Source: Streptomyces sp. NBC_00224 (GTDB lineage Bacteria; Actinomycetota; Actinomycetes; Streptomycetales; Streptomycetaceae). Taken from it: 64,000 nucleotides of DNA. Made by a program: the position numbers and the translations under genes. Below the pieces are notes generated by a model that did not search any database, was not told where the DNA came from, and worked only from the letters and a program-made list of their open reading frames with translations. The stretch's first letter is position 1, and each line of letters begins with the position of its first letter. Of this stretch, positions 42,663 to 52,612 are shown piece after piece. Location of the stretch: positions 6,735,501-6,799,500 of the forward strand of contig NZ_CP108106.1 in assembly GCF_041435195.1 (NCBI RefSeq), read 5' to 3'.

Positions 42663-43040
42663 GCTCTGGCTCCTTGCGCGGCTGCCGGGCGGGCAGTGGC
42701 CCGGCTTCTCACAATCACTAGGTGAGTGTGGGTCGAGCCATCGTAAATGCCAGGTCAGTGACGGGGAATGGTTCTTGGTTGGTCCTCCAGATACCGGTCG
42801 CGCTGCTGGGATGTTTCTGCGTGGGGCGTCGGTCGCGTCCGGCCGCCCGTACAGGCTTCACTGGGTCGAGGGTGACGGCGACGGCGACCGCCGGCCAGCC
42901 GGCCGGACGTGAATTGGTGGTCCCGCCCGACCGCTGCGGGGCGTGCTAAGGCAGCGCGATCACCGGCATCTGGGTCGGTGACTTTCCCCGGCATGTCCGA
43001 CCAGGGGAACGGCGGTCACTCACAGAGGAACGGCGGCTGC
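42663..43040. other. 378-bp region between the pucR-type gene and the nitrate reductase 3' end
   Basis: Holds the palindrome at 42710-42730 and presumably the regulator's promoter. No gene, clear terminator or other element is seen in the remaining ~300 bp. Confidence 0.5.
42710..42730. promoter_or_regulatory. Candidate PucR-regulator operator
   Basis: Palindrome CACA-N-TCAC-N3-GTGA-N-TGTG: 9-bp arms with one mismatch and TAG centre, 48 bp upstream of the regulator start. Confidence 0.5.
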
Positions 43041-46000
43041 TCAGTAGACATCGCGGACATAGCGTTTCCCCGCCGTCATCCGCTTCAGATACGCCGCCGC
43101 CGACTCCTCGTCGAGCCCGCCGTGCGCTATCGCGATGTCGCGCAGCGCCCGGTCGACGTCCTTGGCCATACGGGAGGCGTCGCCGCACACATAGAAGTGC
43201 GCCCCGTCCTGGAGCCAGGACCACAGCAGCGGGCCGTGCTCGCGCATACGGTCCTGTACGTACACCTTGGCGCGCTGGTCGCGGGAGAACGCCGTGTCCA
43301 GGCGTGCGAGGGTGCCCTCCGCGCTCAGTTTGGTCAGTTCGTCCTCGTAGTAGAAGTCGGTGGCACGGTGCTGCTCGCCGAAGAACAGCCAGTTCGGGGC
43401 GTGATGGCCCAGGGCGCGGCGTTCGTAGAGGAAGCCGATGAACGGGGCGACCCCGGTGCCGGGGCCGACCATCACCATCGGCGTCCCCGGGTCGGCGGGC
43501 GGCCGGAAGTGCCGGGTGCGCTGCACGTACACCGGAAGCGGCGCGTCCGGCGGCGAGTCTGCGAGCAGAGCCGAGCACACGCCCGCGCGCCCGTGGCCGA
43601 GGCGGTTCTCGTACCGGACGACCGAGACCGTTACGGACACCTCGTGCGGGTCGGTCAGCGGGCTGGACGAAATCGAGTACAGCCGTGGCCGCAGGCCGCG
43701 CAAGACGCCCGCCCACTCGGGCGCGCTCGCGCGCACCCCGTGTTCGGCCACCACGTCCACCGCCTGACGGCCCCAGGACCACTGTGCCAGCTGCCACTTG
43801 TTGTCGGGTCGCAGCAAGTGCTTCAGGCGGCGGTCATGGGTCCGCTCGGCGACGAACTTGAGCAGGTCGGGGCCGACCCGCGTGATGTCCAGGTGTTCGT
43901 GCAGCGCCGTACCGAACGGGACTTCGCCGACCCCGCCGATCTCGACGGGGGCCGTGGAGTCCAGACCGGTGACGGCCAGCCACTCGGCCACCAGGTCCGG
44001 TGAGTTGACCGGGTGCACGCCGAGTGCGTCCCCGGCCGCGTAGGTGAGCGGGGTCTCGCTCGCGCGGGTGTCGAAGGTGAACCGCCGCACCTCCTTGCTC
44101 GAACCGGGGAGGCTGAGCAGCGAGTTCCCCGTCAGTCGGGCCGTGACGGCGGCGGCCCGGGAGCTGGGGAGGGGTGTGGTGGGGCGAGATGCGGCGGGGG
44201 CGGCTGACGTTCGGGCCGCCGTGGAACTCGTAGGGACAGTTGCGGTGTTGGGGACCGAGGATGTTGCTGTACCCGATGAACGGACACCGTGCGACGCGAG
44301 TTCCCCTCCCGCCGCGAATTCGTCAGGGAAATTTTCGTCAGGGAAATTTCCGGGCGTCCCGGGGGAGGGCTGGACGGGGGTGCCCAAGGCCGTGTCGCCG
44401 GGGAGACCGGCGGGCGCGTCGGGAGGCGTGTTTCCGGCGGCCGACAGCTCGTCCAGGCGGGTCAGCACCCCGTCGAGCCACTCCTGTGCCCGGTCCTCGA
44501 AGTCCGGTTCGCAGTCGGTGCGGGGGAGCAGCCGTACCGCACCCAGCTCGGCCAGCCGCCGGTCCAGGCGTCGGCCGTGCCCGCAGAATTCGTCGTACGA
44601 CGAGTCCCCGAAGGCCAGGACCGCATAGCGGCGCCCTTCCAGGCGCGGGGCCTCGTCATCGGCCAGGGCGTCCCAGAACGCGGCGCCGTTGTCGGGCGCT
44701 TCGCCGTCTCCGGTGGTGCTGGTGATCAGCAGCACCTCGGCGTCGGCGGGCAGCGTGTCCGGAGCGGTGTCGTCCATGGAGACGAGCCGGATCCGGTGCC
44801 CGGCGCCGGCGAGCCGTTCGGCGCCGGCCGCGGCGAGCTGCTCGGCGTTGCCGGTCTGCGAGGCCCACAGCACCAGCACGTCACGGCCTCGGGGGGCCGA
44901 GGGCGGCGTGACGGGTGCGGGGGCGGGCCGCGGGGTCGCCCGCGAGTACATCCCGGCCAGCACGCCGTTCACCCACAGCGCGTGCTCCTCGCTGAACGGC
45001 GCCGTCGGCGGCAGTACGGGGATGCCGGGCGCGCCCGACTCCAGCCCGGCCAGGAACCCGGCGAGGTACTGGCGTTCCCGCTCGGTGAGGACCGGCGGGG
45101 GTGCGCCGAGCCCGAACACGGCGGCGGGGGCGGCGCCTTGACCCGCAAGAAGGGGCGAGTCGGAGGCCGTGCGCTGGGCGGGCACGGCGTATGTGAGGGG
45201 CGCGGGGGCGTCGAGGAGCGCGGTACCCGCGACGAGCGCCCCCGCCGTGCCGGAGGCGCCTGGCGCCACCGCCACAGCGCCGCCCACTCCCGCTGCCCCG
45301 GAAGCACCTGCCGCCACCCCGGCCGAGCCGTTCGCGCCCGCCGTCCCCCGGCCACCGCCCGCGCCCGCCCCCGTCCCCGGCATGACAGGCCGCGCCACCT
45401 CGGCCGTGACCCTCGTCAGCGACACCGCGCACACCTTGAACTCGGGCTGCAGCGAGATCGGGTCCACCGCGTCGCTGGTCACCGCGTTGATGCTCAGATC
45501 CGCGCCGAACAGGTCGTTCCAGTGGAAGGGCGCGAAGCAGCACCCCGGCCGCACCCGGTCGGTCACCACGGCGGGCAGCACCGCGCGTCCGCGCCGGGAG
45601 GCGATCTCCACCCCGTCGCCCTCGGCGATGCCGAGGCGTTCGGCGTCCTGCGGGTGCACCTCCACGAACGGCGCCGGGTTGAGCTTGTTGAGCTTGGCCA
45701 CCTTCCCCGTCTTGGTGAGCGTGTGCCACTGGTGCTGCAGCCGCCCGGTGTTGAGTACGAACGGGAAGTCGTCGTCGGGCATCTCGGCGGCCGGGAGGTG
45801 CGGGCGTGCGTGGAATACGGCCCGTCCGCTCGCCGTCGGGAACACCGGACCGCCGCCGTCCTCGGCCACGTACCGGATCGGGTTGCGGTCGGGCCCCTCG
45901 GCGGTAGGGGCAGGCCACTGCACCGGCGTGGCGCGCAGCCGCTCGTAGGTGACCCCGCGCAGGTCGTAGCCGGTCTTCGGGTTCCAGGCGCGCTTGATCT

Positions 46001-47558
46001 CCTCGAAGACCTCTTCGGGACCGGCGTAGGTGAACGCCTCCTCGTACCCCATCGCGCACGCCACGCGCGCGATGATCTGCCAGTCGGGCAGCGCCTCGCC
46101 GGGCGCGTCGACGGCCTGCCGGGCGAGGGTGAGGTTGCGCTCGCTGTTGACGAGGACGCCCTCGGCCTCCGTCCACAGGGCGCCGGGCAGCACCACGTCC
46201 GCGTACGCGGTGGTCTCGGTCTCGGCGAACACGTCCTGGACGACGACGAACTCGGCCGCCCGCAGGCCCTCGGCGACGGTGCGGCGGTTGGCGACCGAGG
46301 CGACCGGGTTGGTGCAGATCACCCAGCACGCTTTGATGTCGCCGTCGGCCATCCGCCGGAACATCTCGACGGTGCCGAGCCCAGCCCCGTCGGTGCGCAG
46401 CGTGCCGGGCCGCAGCCCCCACAGCTCCTCGGTGAAGGCCCGCTCCTCGTCGACGAGCACCGAGCGCTGGCCGGGCAGCCCGGGGCCCATGTAGCCCATC
46501 TCGCGGCCGCCCATGGCGTTCGGCTGGCCGGTGAGGGAGAACGGGCCGCTGCCGGGGCGGCATATCGCGCCGGTCGCCAGATGCAGGTTGACCAGGGCGT
46601 TGGTGTTCCAGGTGCCGTGCGTGGACTGGTTGAGCCCCATGGTCCAGCAGCTCATCCACTCCCCGGCCGTGCCGATCCACCGCGCCGCCGTGCGGATGTC
46701 CTCCTCGGGAATCCCGGTGATCTCGGCGACGGAGGCGGGCGGGTAGTCGGCCAGGAACTCCCCCATCGCCTCCCAGCCCTCGGTGTGCTCGGCGATGAAG
46801 GCGGGGTCCGTGTGCCCGTTCTCCTGGAGCAGGTGCAGCAGCCCGTTGAGCAGCGCGAGATCCGCGCCCGGCTTGATCTGTAGGAAGAGGTCGGCCTTGG
46901 CGGCGGTCGCGGTGCGGCGCGGGTCGACGACGATCAGCTTCGCCCCGGCCTTGACGCGCTCCATCATCCTCAGAAAGAGGATGGGATGGCAGTCGGCCAT
47001 GTTGGAGCCGATGACCAGGAAGACGTCCGCCTTCTCGAAGTCCTGGTACGAGCCGGGCGGCCCGTCCGCGCCGAGCGACAACTTGTAGCCGCTGCCCGCA
47101 CTGGCCATGCACAGCCGGGAGTTGGACTCGATCTGGTTGGTGCCGATGAACCCCTTGGTCAGCTTGTTGGCCAGATACTGCGCCTCCAGGCTCATCTGGC
47201 CGGACACATACAGCGCGACGGCGTCCGGCCCGTGCTCGTCGACGATCGCCCGCAGCCTGCCCGCCGTCTCGGCGATCATCGCGTCGACCCCGGCGGGCAC
47301 CGGCTCGGCCCCCCGCTCACCCCGTACCAGCGCGGTGGCCAGGCGTCCGGGAGCGGCCAGCATGTCGGCCGTCGTCGCCCCCTTGGTGCACAGCCGTCCG
47401 GAGTTCGCGGGGTGCGCCTTGTCGCCGGAGGCCTTGAGTACCGTGCGCCGGCCGTCCGGCCCCACGGTGATGTCGAGGACCATCCCGCAGCCCACACCGC
47501 AGTACGAGCAGACCGTGCGCACCTTTTCGGTGGCGGCCCGCGTGCCCTGTGCGGTCAA
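43041..47558 (-). CDS. Assimilatory nitrate reductase fused to a CysJ-like flavoprotein reductase
   Basis: A single 1505-aa chain. Domains in order: [4Fe-4S] site CSYCGVGC (17-24) plus RLCTKG; molybdopterin domain to about residue 730 (LCMASAGSGYKLS, GLNQSTHGTWN, FHWNDLFG); an Ala/Gly-rich linker (~745-830); a CysJ-like stretch and flavodoxin (VLWASQTGNAEQL, ~910); a second Ser/Thr/Pro linker (~1090-1160); FAD-binding RLYSISSSP; and NADPH-binding VGPGTGVAPF...YVCGDASRMA. It would reduce nitrate to nitrite with NAD(P)H without a separate reductase subunit. TTG 47558 is proposed: GAGAGGGG lies 8 nt upstream, and the longer ATG 47645 reading would run through GlnR-like boxes. Confidence 0.87.
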   Translation of the reverse strand: MTAQGTRAATEKVRTVCSYCGVGCGMVLDITVGPDGRRTVLKASGDKAHPANSGRLCTKGATTADMLAAPGRLATALVRGERGAEPVPAGVDAMIAETAGRLRAIVDEHGPDAVALYVSGQMSLEAQYLANKLTKGFIGTNQIESNSRLCMASAGSGYKLSLGADGPPGSYQDFEKADVFLVIGSNMADCHPILFLRMMERVKAGAKLIVVDPRRTATAAKADLFLQIKPGADLALLNGLLHLLQENGHTDPAFIAEHTEGWEAMGEFLADYPPASVAEITGIPEEDIRTAARWIGTAGEWMSCWTMGLNQSTHGTWNTNALVNLHLATGAICRPGSGPFSLTGQPNAMGGREMGYMGPGLPGQRSVLVDEERAFTEELWGLRPGTLRTDGAGLGTVEMFRRMADGDIKACWVICTNPVASVANRRTVAEGLRAAEFVVVQDVFAETETTAYADVVLPGALWTEAEGVLVNSERNLTLARQAVDAPGEALPDWQIIARVACAMGYEEAFTYAGPEEVFEEIKRAWNPKTGYDLRGVTYERLRATPVQWPAPTAEGPDRNPIRYVAEDGGGPVFPTASGRAVFHARPHLPAAEMPDDDFPFVLNTGRLQHQWHTLTKTGKVAKLNKLNPAPFVEVHPQDAERLGIAEGDGVEIASRRGRAVLPAVVTDRVRPGCCFAPFHWNDLFGADLSINAVTSDAVDPISLQPEFKVCAVSLTRVTAEVARPVMPGTGAGAGGGRGTAGANGSAGVAAGASGAAGVGGAVAVAPGASGTAGALVAGTALLDAPAPLTYAVPAQRTASDSPLLAGQGAAPAAVFGLGAPPPVLTERERQYLAGFLAGLESGAPGIPVLPPTAPFSEEHALWVNGVLAGMYSRATPRPAPAPVTPPSAPRGRDVLVLWASQTGNAEQLAAAGAERLAGAGHRIRLVSMDDTAPDTLPADAEVLLITSTTGDGEAPDNGAAFWDALADDEAPRLEGRRYAVLAFGDSSYDEFCGHGRRLDRRLAELGAVRLLPRTDCEPDFEDRAQEWLDGVLTRLDELSAAGNTPPDAPAGLPGDTALGTPVQPSPGTPGNFPDENFPDEFAAGGELASHGVRSSGTATSSVPNTATVPTSSTAARTSAAPAASRPTTPLPSSRAAAVTARLTGNSLLSLPGSSKEVRRFTFDTRASETPLTYAAGDALGVHPVNSPDLVAEWLAVTGLDSTAPVEIGGVGEVPFGTALHEHLDITRVGPDLLKFVAERTHDRRLKHLLRPDNKWQLAQWSWGRQAVDVVAEHGVRASAPEWAGVLRGLRPRLYSISSSPLTDPHEVSVTVSVVRYENRLGHGRAGVCSALLADSPPDAPLPVYVQRTRHFRPPADPGTPMVMVGPGTGVAPFIGFLYERRALGHHAPNWLFFGEQHRATDFYYEDELTKLSAEGTLARLDTAFSRDQRAKVYVQDRMREHGPLLWSWLQDGAHFYVCGDASRMAKDVDRALRDIAIAHGGLDEESAAAYLKRMTAGKRYVRDVY

Positions 47559-47616
47559 CGGGTGTCCCCTCTCGTCTCGGCCGGGATACCTTGGGCTCCG
47601 ACCGTACGAAATGCCC

Positions 47617-47655
47617 GTTACTTCGATGTCACGTGCGGCGATCACGAGTGGTTAC
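47617..47655 (-). promoter_or_regulatory. GlnR-like boxes upstream of nitrate reductase
   Basis: On the minus strand: GTAAC (47655-47651), N6, TGATC (47644-47640), N7, GTGAC (47632-47628), N6, GTAAC (47621-47617). The GTnAC half-sites with 11/12-bp phasing fit the actinobacterial GlnR pattern, as expected for a nitrogen-assimilation gene. The boxes lie about 60-100 bp upstream of the proposed TTG start. Confidence 0.65.
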
Positions 47656-47789
47656 GTCGGCCACACTAATCGCCCCGCGATGCTGTGAGCACCTGTGTGC
47701 GACTGCGGCACGCCTCCGATGTCGGACATCACGAGGTGTGCGGGCCCGATGTGAGGGGGCCTGTCGACCCCCGACTCTGTAGGGTGGCG

Positions 47790-47988
47790 CTCGCAGCTGG
47801 TTCGCCCCGTCCGCCAGGCGGGAGGCGTCGTAAGAGGGAACCCGGTGGGAATCCGGGACTGCCCCGCAGCGGTGAGCGGGAACGACCGCCGTCATACGCA
47901 CTGGGCCCGGCCGGGTCTGGGAAGCGACGGCCACTAGGTGTCCGCCGGGAAACCGGCAGGCGTGCCCGCGAGTCCGAAGACCTGCCCG
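47790..47988 (+). promoter_or_regulatory. Cobalamin (B12) riboswitch upstream of metE
   Basis: Conserved landmarks occur in order: GAGGGAACCCGGTG-GAATCCGGGACTGCCCCGC (47834-47867), GGTGAGCGGGAACGA, CTGGGAAG-GCCACTAGG (B12-box-like, 47917-47938), and GCCCGCGAGTCCGAAGACCTGCC (47964-47986). It lies 178 bp upstream of the cobalamin-independent methionine synthase gene. The switch is expected to shut metE off when B12 is plentiful. GC-rich inverted repeats at about 48060-48100 could be the expression platform. Confidence 0.92.
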
Positions 47989-48165
47989 TTGCCCGTGCGC
48001 GACCGACCGCGTGCGGAGACCTTGGTGACCTCGTGGGCGGGTCGGCGAGACAAGAGGTGGTTCGAGCGCGGGCACCGCTCCGCGCGGGCCGCCCTGTCCG
48101 TCTCCCTTCGCACCCACGACCCGTACCAGGGTTGTTTTCGGGACATTCTCGCGAAGGAGAGTTTC

Positions 48166-50487
48166 GTGACCAGCAAGTCCGCAGCCGCGGCAGCACGAGC
48201 CACTGTGTACGGCTACCCCCGCCAGGGCCCCGACCGGGAACTCAAGAAGGCCGTCGAGGGCTACTGGAAGGGCCGCGTCAGTGCCGACGCCCTCCGTGAC
48301 ACCGCCCGCGACCTGCGCCGCGCCAACTGGCGCCGGCTCGCCGACGCGGGCGTCGACGAAGTCCCCACCGGCGACTTCTCGTACTACGACCACGTCCTCG
48401 ACACCAGCGTGATGGTGGGTGCGATCCCCGACCGGCACCGCACCGCCGTCGAGAGCGACACGCTGGACGGCTACTTTGCCATGGCCCGCGGCACCCAGGA
48501 CGTGGCGCCGCTGGAGATGACCAAGTGGTTCGACACCAACTACCACTACCTGGTCCCCGAGCTCGGCCCGGACACCGTCTTCACCGCCGACTCCGGCAAG
48601 CAGGTCGCCGAGCTCGCCGAGGCGCTGGCGCTCGGCCTCACGGCCCGGCCCGTCCTGGTCGGCCCGGTCACCTACCTCCTCCTGGCCAAGCCCGCGCCCG
48701 GCGTCGACGCCGCCTTCGAGCCACTGGCCCTGCTGGAGCGGCTGCTGCCCGTGTACGCCGAGGTGCTCGCCGATCTGCGGGCGGCCGGCGCACAGTGGGT
48801 GCAGCTCGACGAGCCCGCCCTCGTCCAGGACCGCACCCCCGCCGAACTGGACGCCGCCGCCCTCGCCCACCGGGCGCTCGGCAGCCTCACCGACCGCCCC
48901 AAGCTGCTGGTCGCCTCCTACTTCGACCAGCTCGGCAAGGCCCTGCCCGTTCTCGCCAAGGCGCCCGTGGACGGCCTCGCCCTGGACTTCACAGGACCGG
49001 CCGCCGCCAACCTCGACGCCCTCGCGGCCGTCGGCGGACTGCCTGACAAGCGGCTGGTCGCGGGCGTCGTCGACGGCCGCAACATCTGGATCAACGACTA
49101 CGAGAAGTCCCTCGCCACCCTCGGCACGCTCCTCGGCCTCGCGGGCACTGTCGACGTGGCACCGTCCTGCTCGCTGCTGCACGTCCCGCTCGACGCGACG
49201 GCCGAACGCGACATCGACCCGCAGATCGCCCGCTGGCTCGCCTTCGCCCACCAGAAGACCGCCGAGACGGTGACGCTGGCCCGCGGCCTCGCCGGCGGCA
49301 CCGGCGCCATCGCCGCCGAACTCGCCGCCAACCGCGCCGACCTGGCCTCGCGCGCCGGATCCGCGCTCACCCACGACCCGGCGGTACGCGCGCGTACGTC
49401 GACGGTCACCGAGGCGGACGGCCGCCGCTCCCAGCCGTACGGCGAACGCGCCCCGGCCCAGCGCGCCCGGCTGCGACTGCCGCTGCTGCCCACGACCACC
49501 ATCGGCTCGTTCCCGCAGACCACCGAGGTGCGCACCGCCCGTGCCGACCTGCGCGCCGGACGCGTCGACACCGCAGGGTACGAGGAGCGCATCAAGGCCG
49601 AGATCCGCGAGGTCGTCGCCTTCCAGGAGAAGGCGGGCATCGACGTCCTGGTCCACGGCGAGGCCGAACGCAACGACATGGTGCAGTACTTCGCCGAGCA
49701 GCTGACCGGCTACCTCGCCACCCGGCACGGCTGGGTCCAGTCGTACGGCACGCGCTATGTCCGCCCGCCGGTCCTGGCCGGCGACATCTCCCGGCCGCGG
49801 CCGATGACGGTGCGCTGGACGACGTACGCCCAGTCGCTCACCGACCGCCCCGTCAAGGGCATGCTCACCGGGCCGGTCACCATGCTGGCCTGGTCGTTCG
49901 TCCGCGACGACCAGCCGCTCGCCGAGACCGCACGCCAGGTGGCGCTCGCCCTGCGCGACGAGGTCGAGGACCTGGAGGCGGCCGGGACCTCGGTCATCCA
50001 GGTCGACGAGCCGGCCCTGCGCGAGACGCTGCCACTGCGCGCCGCGGACCGCGCCGCCTATCTGGACTGGGCCACGGAATCGTTCCGCCTGACCACCGGC
50101 GGCGTACGTCCCGACACCCAGATCCACACCCACATGTGCTACGCCGAGTTCGGCGACATCCTCCAGGCCATCGACGACCTCGACGCCGACGTCATCAGCC
50201 TGGAGGCGGCCCGCTCACACATGCAGGTGGCCGACGAGCTCGCCGCCGCGGGCTATCCGCGCGAGGTGGGACCCGGTGTCTACGACATCCACTCGCCGCG
50301 CGTACCGAGCGCCGAGGAGGCGGCCGCACTGCTGCGCAAGGGGCTCGCGGCCATCGCGCCGGAACGGCTCTGGGTCAACCCGGACTGCGGATTGAAGACC
50401 CGCGGCTGGACCGAGACGAAGCAGTCCCTGGAGAACCTGGTCGAGGCCGCCCGTACGGTCAGGACGCAGGTGCAGCAGGGGGCTTGA
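48166..50487 (+). CDS. metE: Cobalamin-independent methionine synthase
   Basis: A 773-aa enzyme transferring methyl from 5-methyl-THF-polyglutamate to homocysteine. N-terminal half [18 protein letters not shown] (folate-type barrel) and C-terminal zinc barrel: TTIGSFPQT (~444), [18 protein letters not shown] (~487), HTHMCYAEF with the His/Cys ligands (~655) and [11 protein letters not shown] with the last Cys (~742). GTG 48166 is preceded by AAGGAGA; longer readings run into the riboswitch leader. Regulated by the riboswitch upstream; a strong terminator follows. Confidence 0.95.
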   Translation: MTSKSAAAAARATVYGYPRQGPDRELKKAVEGYWKGRVSADALRDTARDLRRANWRRLADAGVDEVPTGDFSYYDHVLDTSVMVGAIPDRHRTAVESDTLDGYFAMARGTQDVAPLEMTKWFDTNYHYLVPELGPDTVFTADSGKQVAELAEALALGLTARPVLVGPVTYLLLAKPAPGVDAAFEPLALLERLLPVYAEVLADLRAAGAQWVQLDEPALVQDRTPAELDAAALAHRALGSLTDRPKLLVASYFDQLGKALPVLAKAPVDGLALDFTGPAAANLDALAAVGGLPDKRLVAGVVDGRNIWINDYEKSLATLGTLLGLAGTVDVAPSCSLLHVPLDATAERDIDPQIARWLAFAHQKTAETVTLARGLAGGTGAIAAELAANRADLASRAGSALTHDPAVRARTSTVTEADGRRSQPYGERAPAQRARLRLPLLPTTTIGSFPQTTEVRTARADLRAGRVDTAGYEERIKAEIREVVAFQEKAGIDVLVHGEAERNDMVQYFAEQLTGYLATRHGWVQSYGTRYVRPPVLAGDISRPRPMTVRWTTYAQSLTDRPVKGMLTGPVTMLAWSFVRDDQPLAETARQVALALRDEVEDLEAAGTSVIQVDEPALRETLPLRAADRAAYLDWATESFRLTTGGVRPDTQIHTHMCYAEFGDILQAIDDLDADVISLEAARSHMQVADELAAAGYPREVGPGVYDIHSPRVPSAEEAAALLRKGLAAIAPERLWVNPDCGLKTRGWTETKQSLENLVEAARTVRTQVQQGA

Positions 50488-50492
50488 CACGG

Positions 50493-50532
50493 CCGGGGTG
50501 TTCGGGCACGCGCGCGTGCCCGAACACCCCGG
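50493..50532. terminator. Strong bidirectional terminator after metE
   Basis: A perfect 18-bp inverted repeat (50493-50510 / 50515-50532) with a CGCG loop lies between convergent metE and the VOC gene. Confidence 0.88.
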
Positions 50533-50557
50533 GACCCGCCGAGGCAGACGGGGCTCG

Positions 50558-51352
50558 CTACACATCGGCCATCTGCGGCATCTCGCCCTGTGTCGTCTGC
50601 AGGTCGATCACCGAGAACGTCGCGCCCTGCGGGTCGCTGAGCGCCGCAAAGCGCCCGAAGGGCGTGTCCATCGGCCCGAACCGCAGCACCCCGCCCCGCT
50701 TGGTCGCCTTCGCCACCGCGTCGTCGCAGTTGTCGACCGCGAAGTACACATTCACGTACGAGGGGACCTCGGGCGGGAACTCCTCCGTCATCCTCATGCG
50801 CCCCATCACCATCTCGTCACCCACGCTGAAGACCCGGAAGTCGACCGCGTCGTCCTGCATCTGCTTCGTGCCGTACGGAAACACCGCGGGCAGGAACGCG
50901 TCGACCTTCGCCGGGTCGCGGGTGAAGAACTCGGCCCAGCAGAACGCGCCATGCACGCCCTTGGCCTCGAAGCCCTCGTGACTGCCCGCCTGCCACACGC
51001 CGAAGACGGCGCCGCTGGGCTCGCGGGCGATCGCCATCGACCCGAAGTCGCCGACCTGCATCGGCTCCATCAGCACCTCGCCGCCGTTGTCCTTGATCTT
51101 CTTCGCGGTGGCGGCGACATCGGGCGACGCGAGGTAGAGACACCACGCCGACTGGCCCTCCTGCCCCGGCATCGGCGGCACGACGGCCGCCACCGCCTTG
51201 CCGTTCGCGTACGCCTGCGTGTAGTTGCCGTACTCCGACGACGCCTCCCCGAACGTCCAGCCCAGCACGTCACCGTAGAAGCTCTTCGCTCCCTCGACAT
51301 CGGTGAACATCGCATCGGCCCAGCACGGAGTGCCCTCTGGTTCTGCGGCCAT
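50558..51352 (-). CDS. VOC family protein (tandem VOC)
   Basis: A 264-aa protein with two VOC modules (~8-120 and 135-258). Motifs are FYGDVLGWTF, EPSGAVFGVWQAG and DPQGATFSVID. ATG 51352 has AGGAGAG upstream. It is a paralogue of the gene at 5533-6306. Possible dioxygenase, glyoxalase or resistance role; the substrate is unknown. Confidence 0.85.
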   Translation of the reverse strand: MAAEPEGTPCWADAMFTDVEGAKSFYGDVLGWTFGEASSEYGNYTQAYANGKAVAAVVPPMPGQEGQSAWCLYLASPDVAATAKKIKDNGGEVLMEPMQVGDFGSMAIAREPSGAVFGVWQAGSHEGFEAKGVHGAFCWAEFFTRDPAKVDAFLPAVFPYGTKQMQDDAVDFRVFSVGDEMVMGRMRMTEEFPPEVPSYVNVYFAVDNCDDAVAKATKRGGVLRFGPMDTPFGRFAALSDPQGATFSVIDLQTTQGEMPQMADV

Positions 51353-51590
51353 GACTGTGCTCTCTCCTGTGTGACAGACGGTCCGGCTTGCCACGCTAGC
51401 CAGCCGCCCCCGACCCCGCGCGTCGAGCGCTTCCACGCGCCGGGGCGCGGACGACCGGAGCGCCGAAAGGGGTGACGCGCCGGGACGGCGGGCAGGTAAT
51501 CGGGTACGGATCCTGGCGGGGCGGGACGACTCGGGCGTAGCGTGACCCGGCGCTGGCGCGCACAGCGACCTACAGGGGGCGTGTGACCTC

Positions 51591-52499
51591 ATGGACAAGC
51601 CGGTCTGGCAGTTCTCGGACGACCGCGGGCAGGTGGCCACGGCGAGCGGGGTGCCCACCAGGGTGACCGCCTACATCCAGGCCGGAGCCACACTCTGGGA
51701 CCACGGAGTCGGCCCCGGAGCCGTCTTCGGCTCCTTCCACGACGGGGCCGCACCCGACCGCGCCAAGGCCGGCGGGCTGCCCTTGGACCGCCTGCGCTAC
51801 CTGGGCGCGGGCGCCGCCCTCGACCTCGACGTGCTGCTCCAGGGCACGCCCGACCTCGTGGTGGCCGTCAGCTACGGCGGCGGCCAGGTCTACGGCCTCG
51901 CCCCCGAGACGGCCAAACACCTGGAGGAACACGTTCCGGTGGTCGTCATCGACATCGGGCACTCGCGCTCCCTGGCCGAGATCAGGGACCGCTTCACGGA
52001 CCTCGCCCGCGCCCTCGGCGGCGACCGCCACCACGAGGACGCCGCCCGCCTCCTCGACGCGGCGCAGCGCCGTCTGCGCACCGTGACGGCCGCCACGCGC
52101 GCGTACGCGGAGACGGACCCGCCCGTGGCGCCCCGCGTACTCGCCCTCTCGCCCGCCGGGACCGACCAGGTCCACGTGGCGCGCCCGGGAGCCTGGCCGG
52201 AGCTGCGCGCCCTGGCCGAGCACGGTGTCCACCTGGTGGAGCCGCCCGCCGGAACCGGGGCGAACTGGACCACGCTCACCTGGGAGGAAGCGGCCGCCCT
52301 GCCCGCCGAGATCGTCCTGTCCGACGTACGGGTGAACGCCACCCCCGTCGAGCAGCTGCGCGCCGACGCGCACTGGAGGACGATCGAGGACCGCGCGCGC
52401 GTGCTGCCGTGGAACCCGGAGACGCCGTGCAGCGCCCGGGCCCACGCCCGGTTCTTCGCCCTGGTCGCCGACGCGGTGGACTCCCGTACCGCACGTTAG
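51591..52499 (+). CDS. Siderophore-binding-like (FepB/FhuD fold) protein without signal peptide
   Basis: A 302-aa protein resembling Fe-siderophore ABC substrate-binding proteins. N-terminal lobe GVPTRVTAYIQAGATLWDHG, then LRYLGAGAALDLDVLLQGTPDLVV (~64-87), VPVVVIDIG, and a C-terminal lobe. There is no signal peptide, lipobox Cys or twin-arginine motif: the chain begins MDKPVWQFSDDRG. It therefore should stay in the cytoplasm. No permease or ATPase genes adjoin. A role in intracellular siderophore or metal-complex handling is inference; a truncated secretion signal is the alternative. Confidence 0.75.
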   Translation: MDKPVWQFSDDRGQVATASGVPTRVTAYIQAGATLWDHGVGPGAVFGSFHDGAAPDRAKAGGLPLDRLRYLGAGAALDLDVLLQGTPDLVVAVSYGGGQVYGLAPETAKHLEEHVPVVVIDIGHSRSLAEIRDRFTDLARALGGDRHHEDAARLLDAAQRRLRTVTAATRAYAETDPPVAPRVLALSPAGTDQVHVARPGAWPELRALAEHGVHLVEPPAGTGANWTTLTWEEAAALPAEIVLSDVRVNATPVEQLRADAHWRTIEDRARVLPWNPETPCSARAHARFFALVADAVDSRTAR

Positions 52500-52612
52500 T
52501 ACGCCTCAGTGCGGACAACTTCACAGCTCAGAGCCGTGTCGGAGTTGGGCTGAACGGGTGAGCGGCGTCATCATGGCCGGATGCAGATACAGCACATGGG
52601 CGAGGTGGTCCG

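Noticed and set aside
44289..46883. Plus-strand open frame of 864 codons inside the nitrate reductase gene
   Set aside because: Antisense shadow: the opposite strand encodes intact molybdopterin motifs, and this frame reads as low-complexity His/Gly/Arg/Val sequence.
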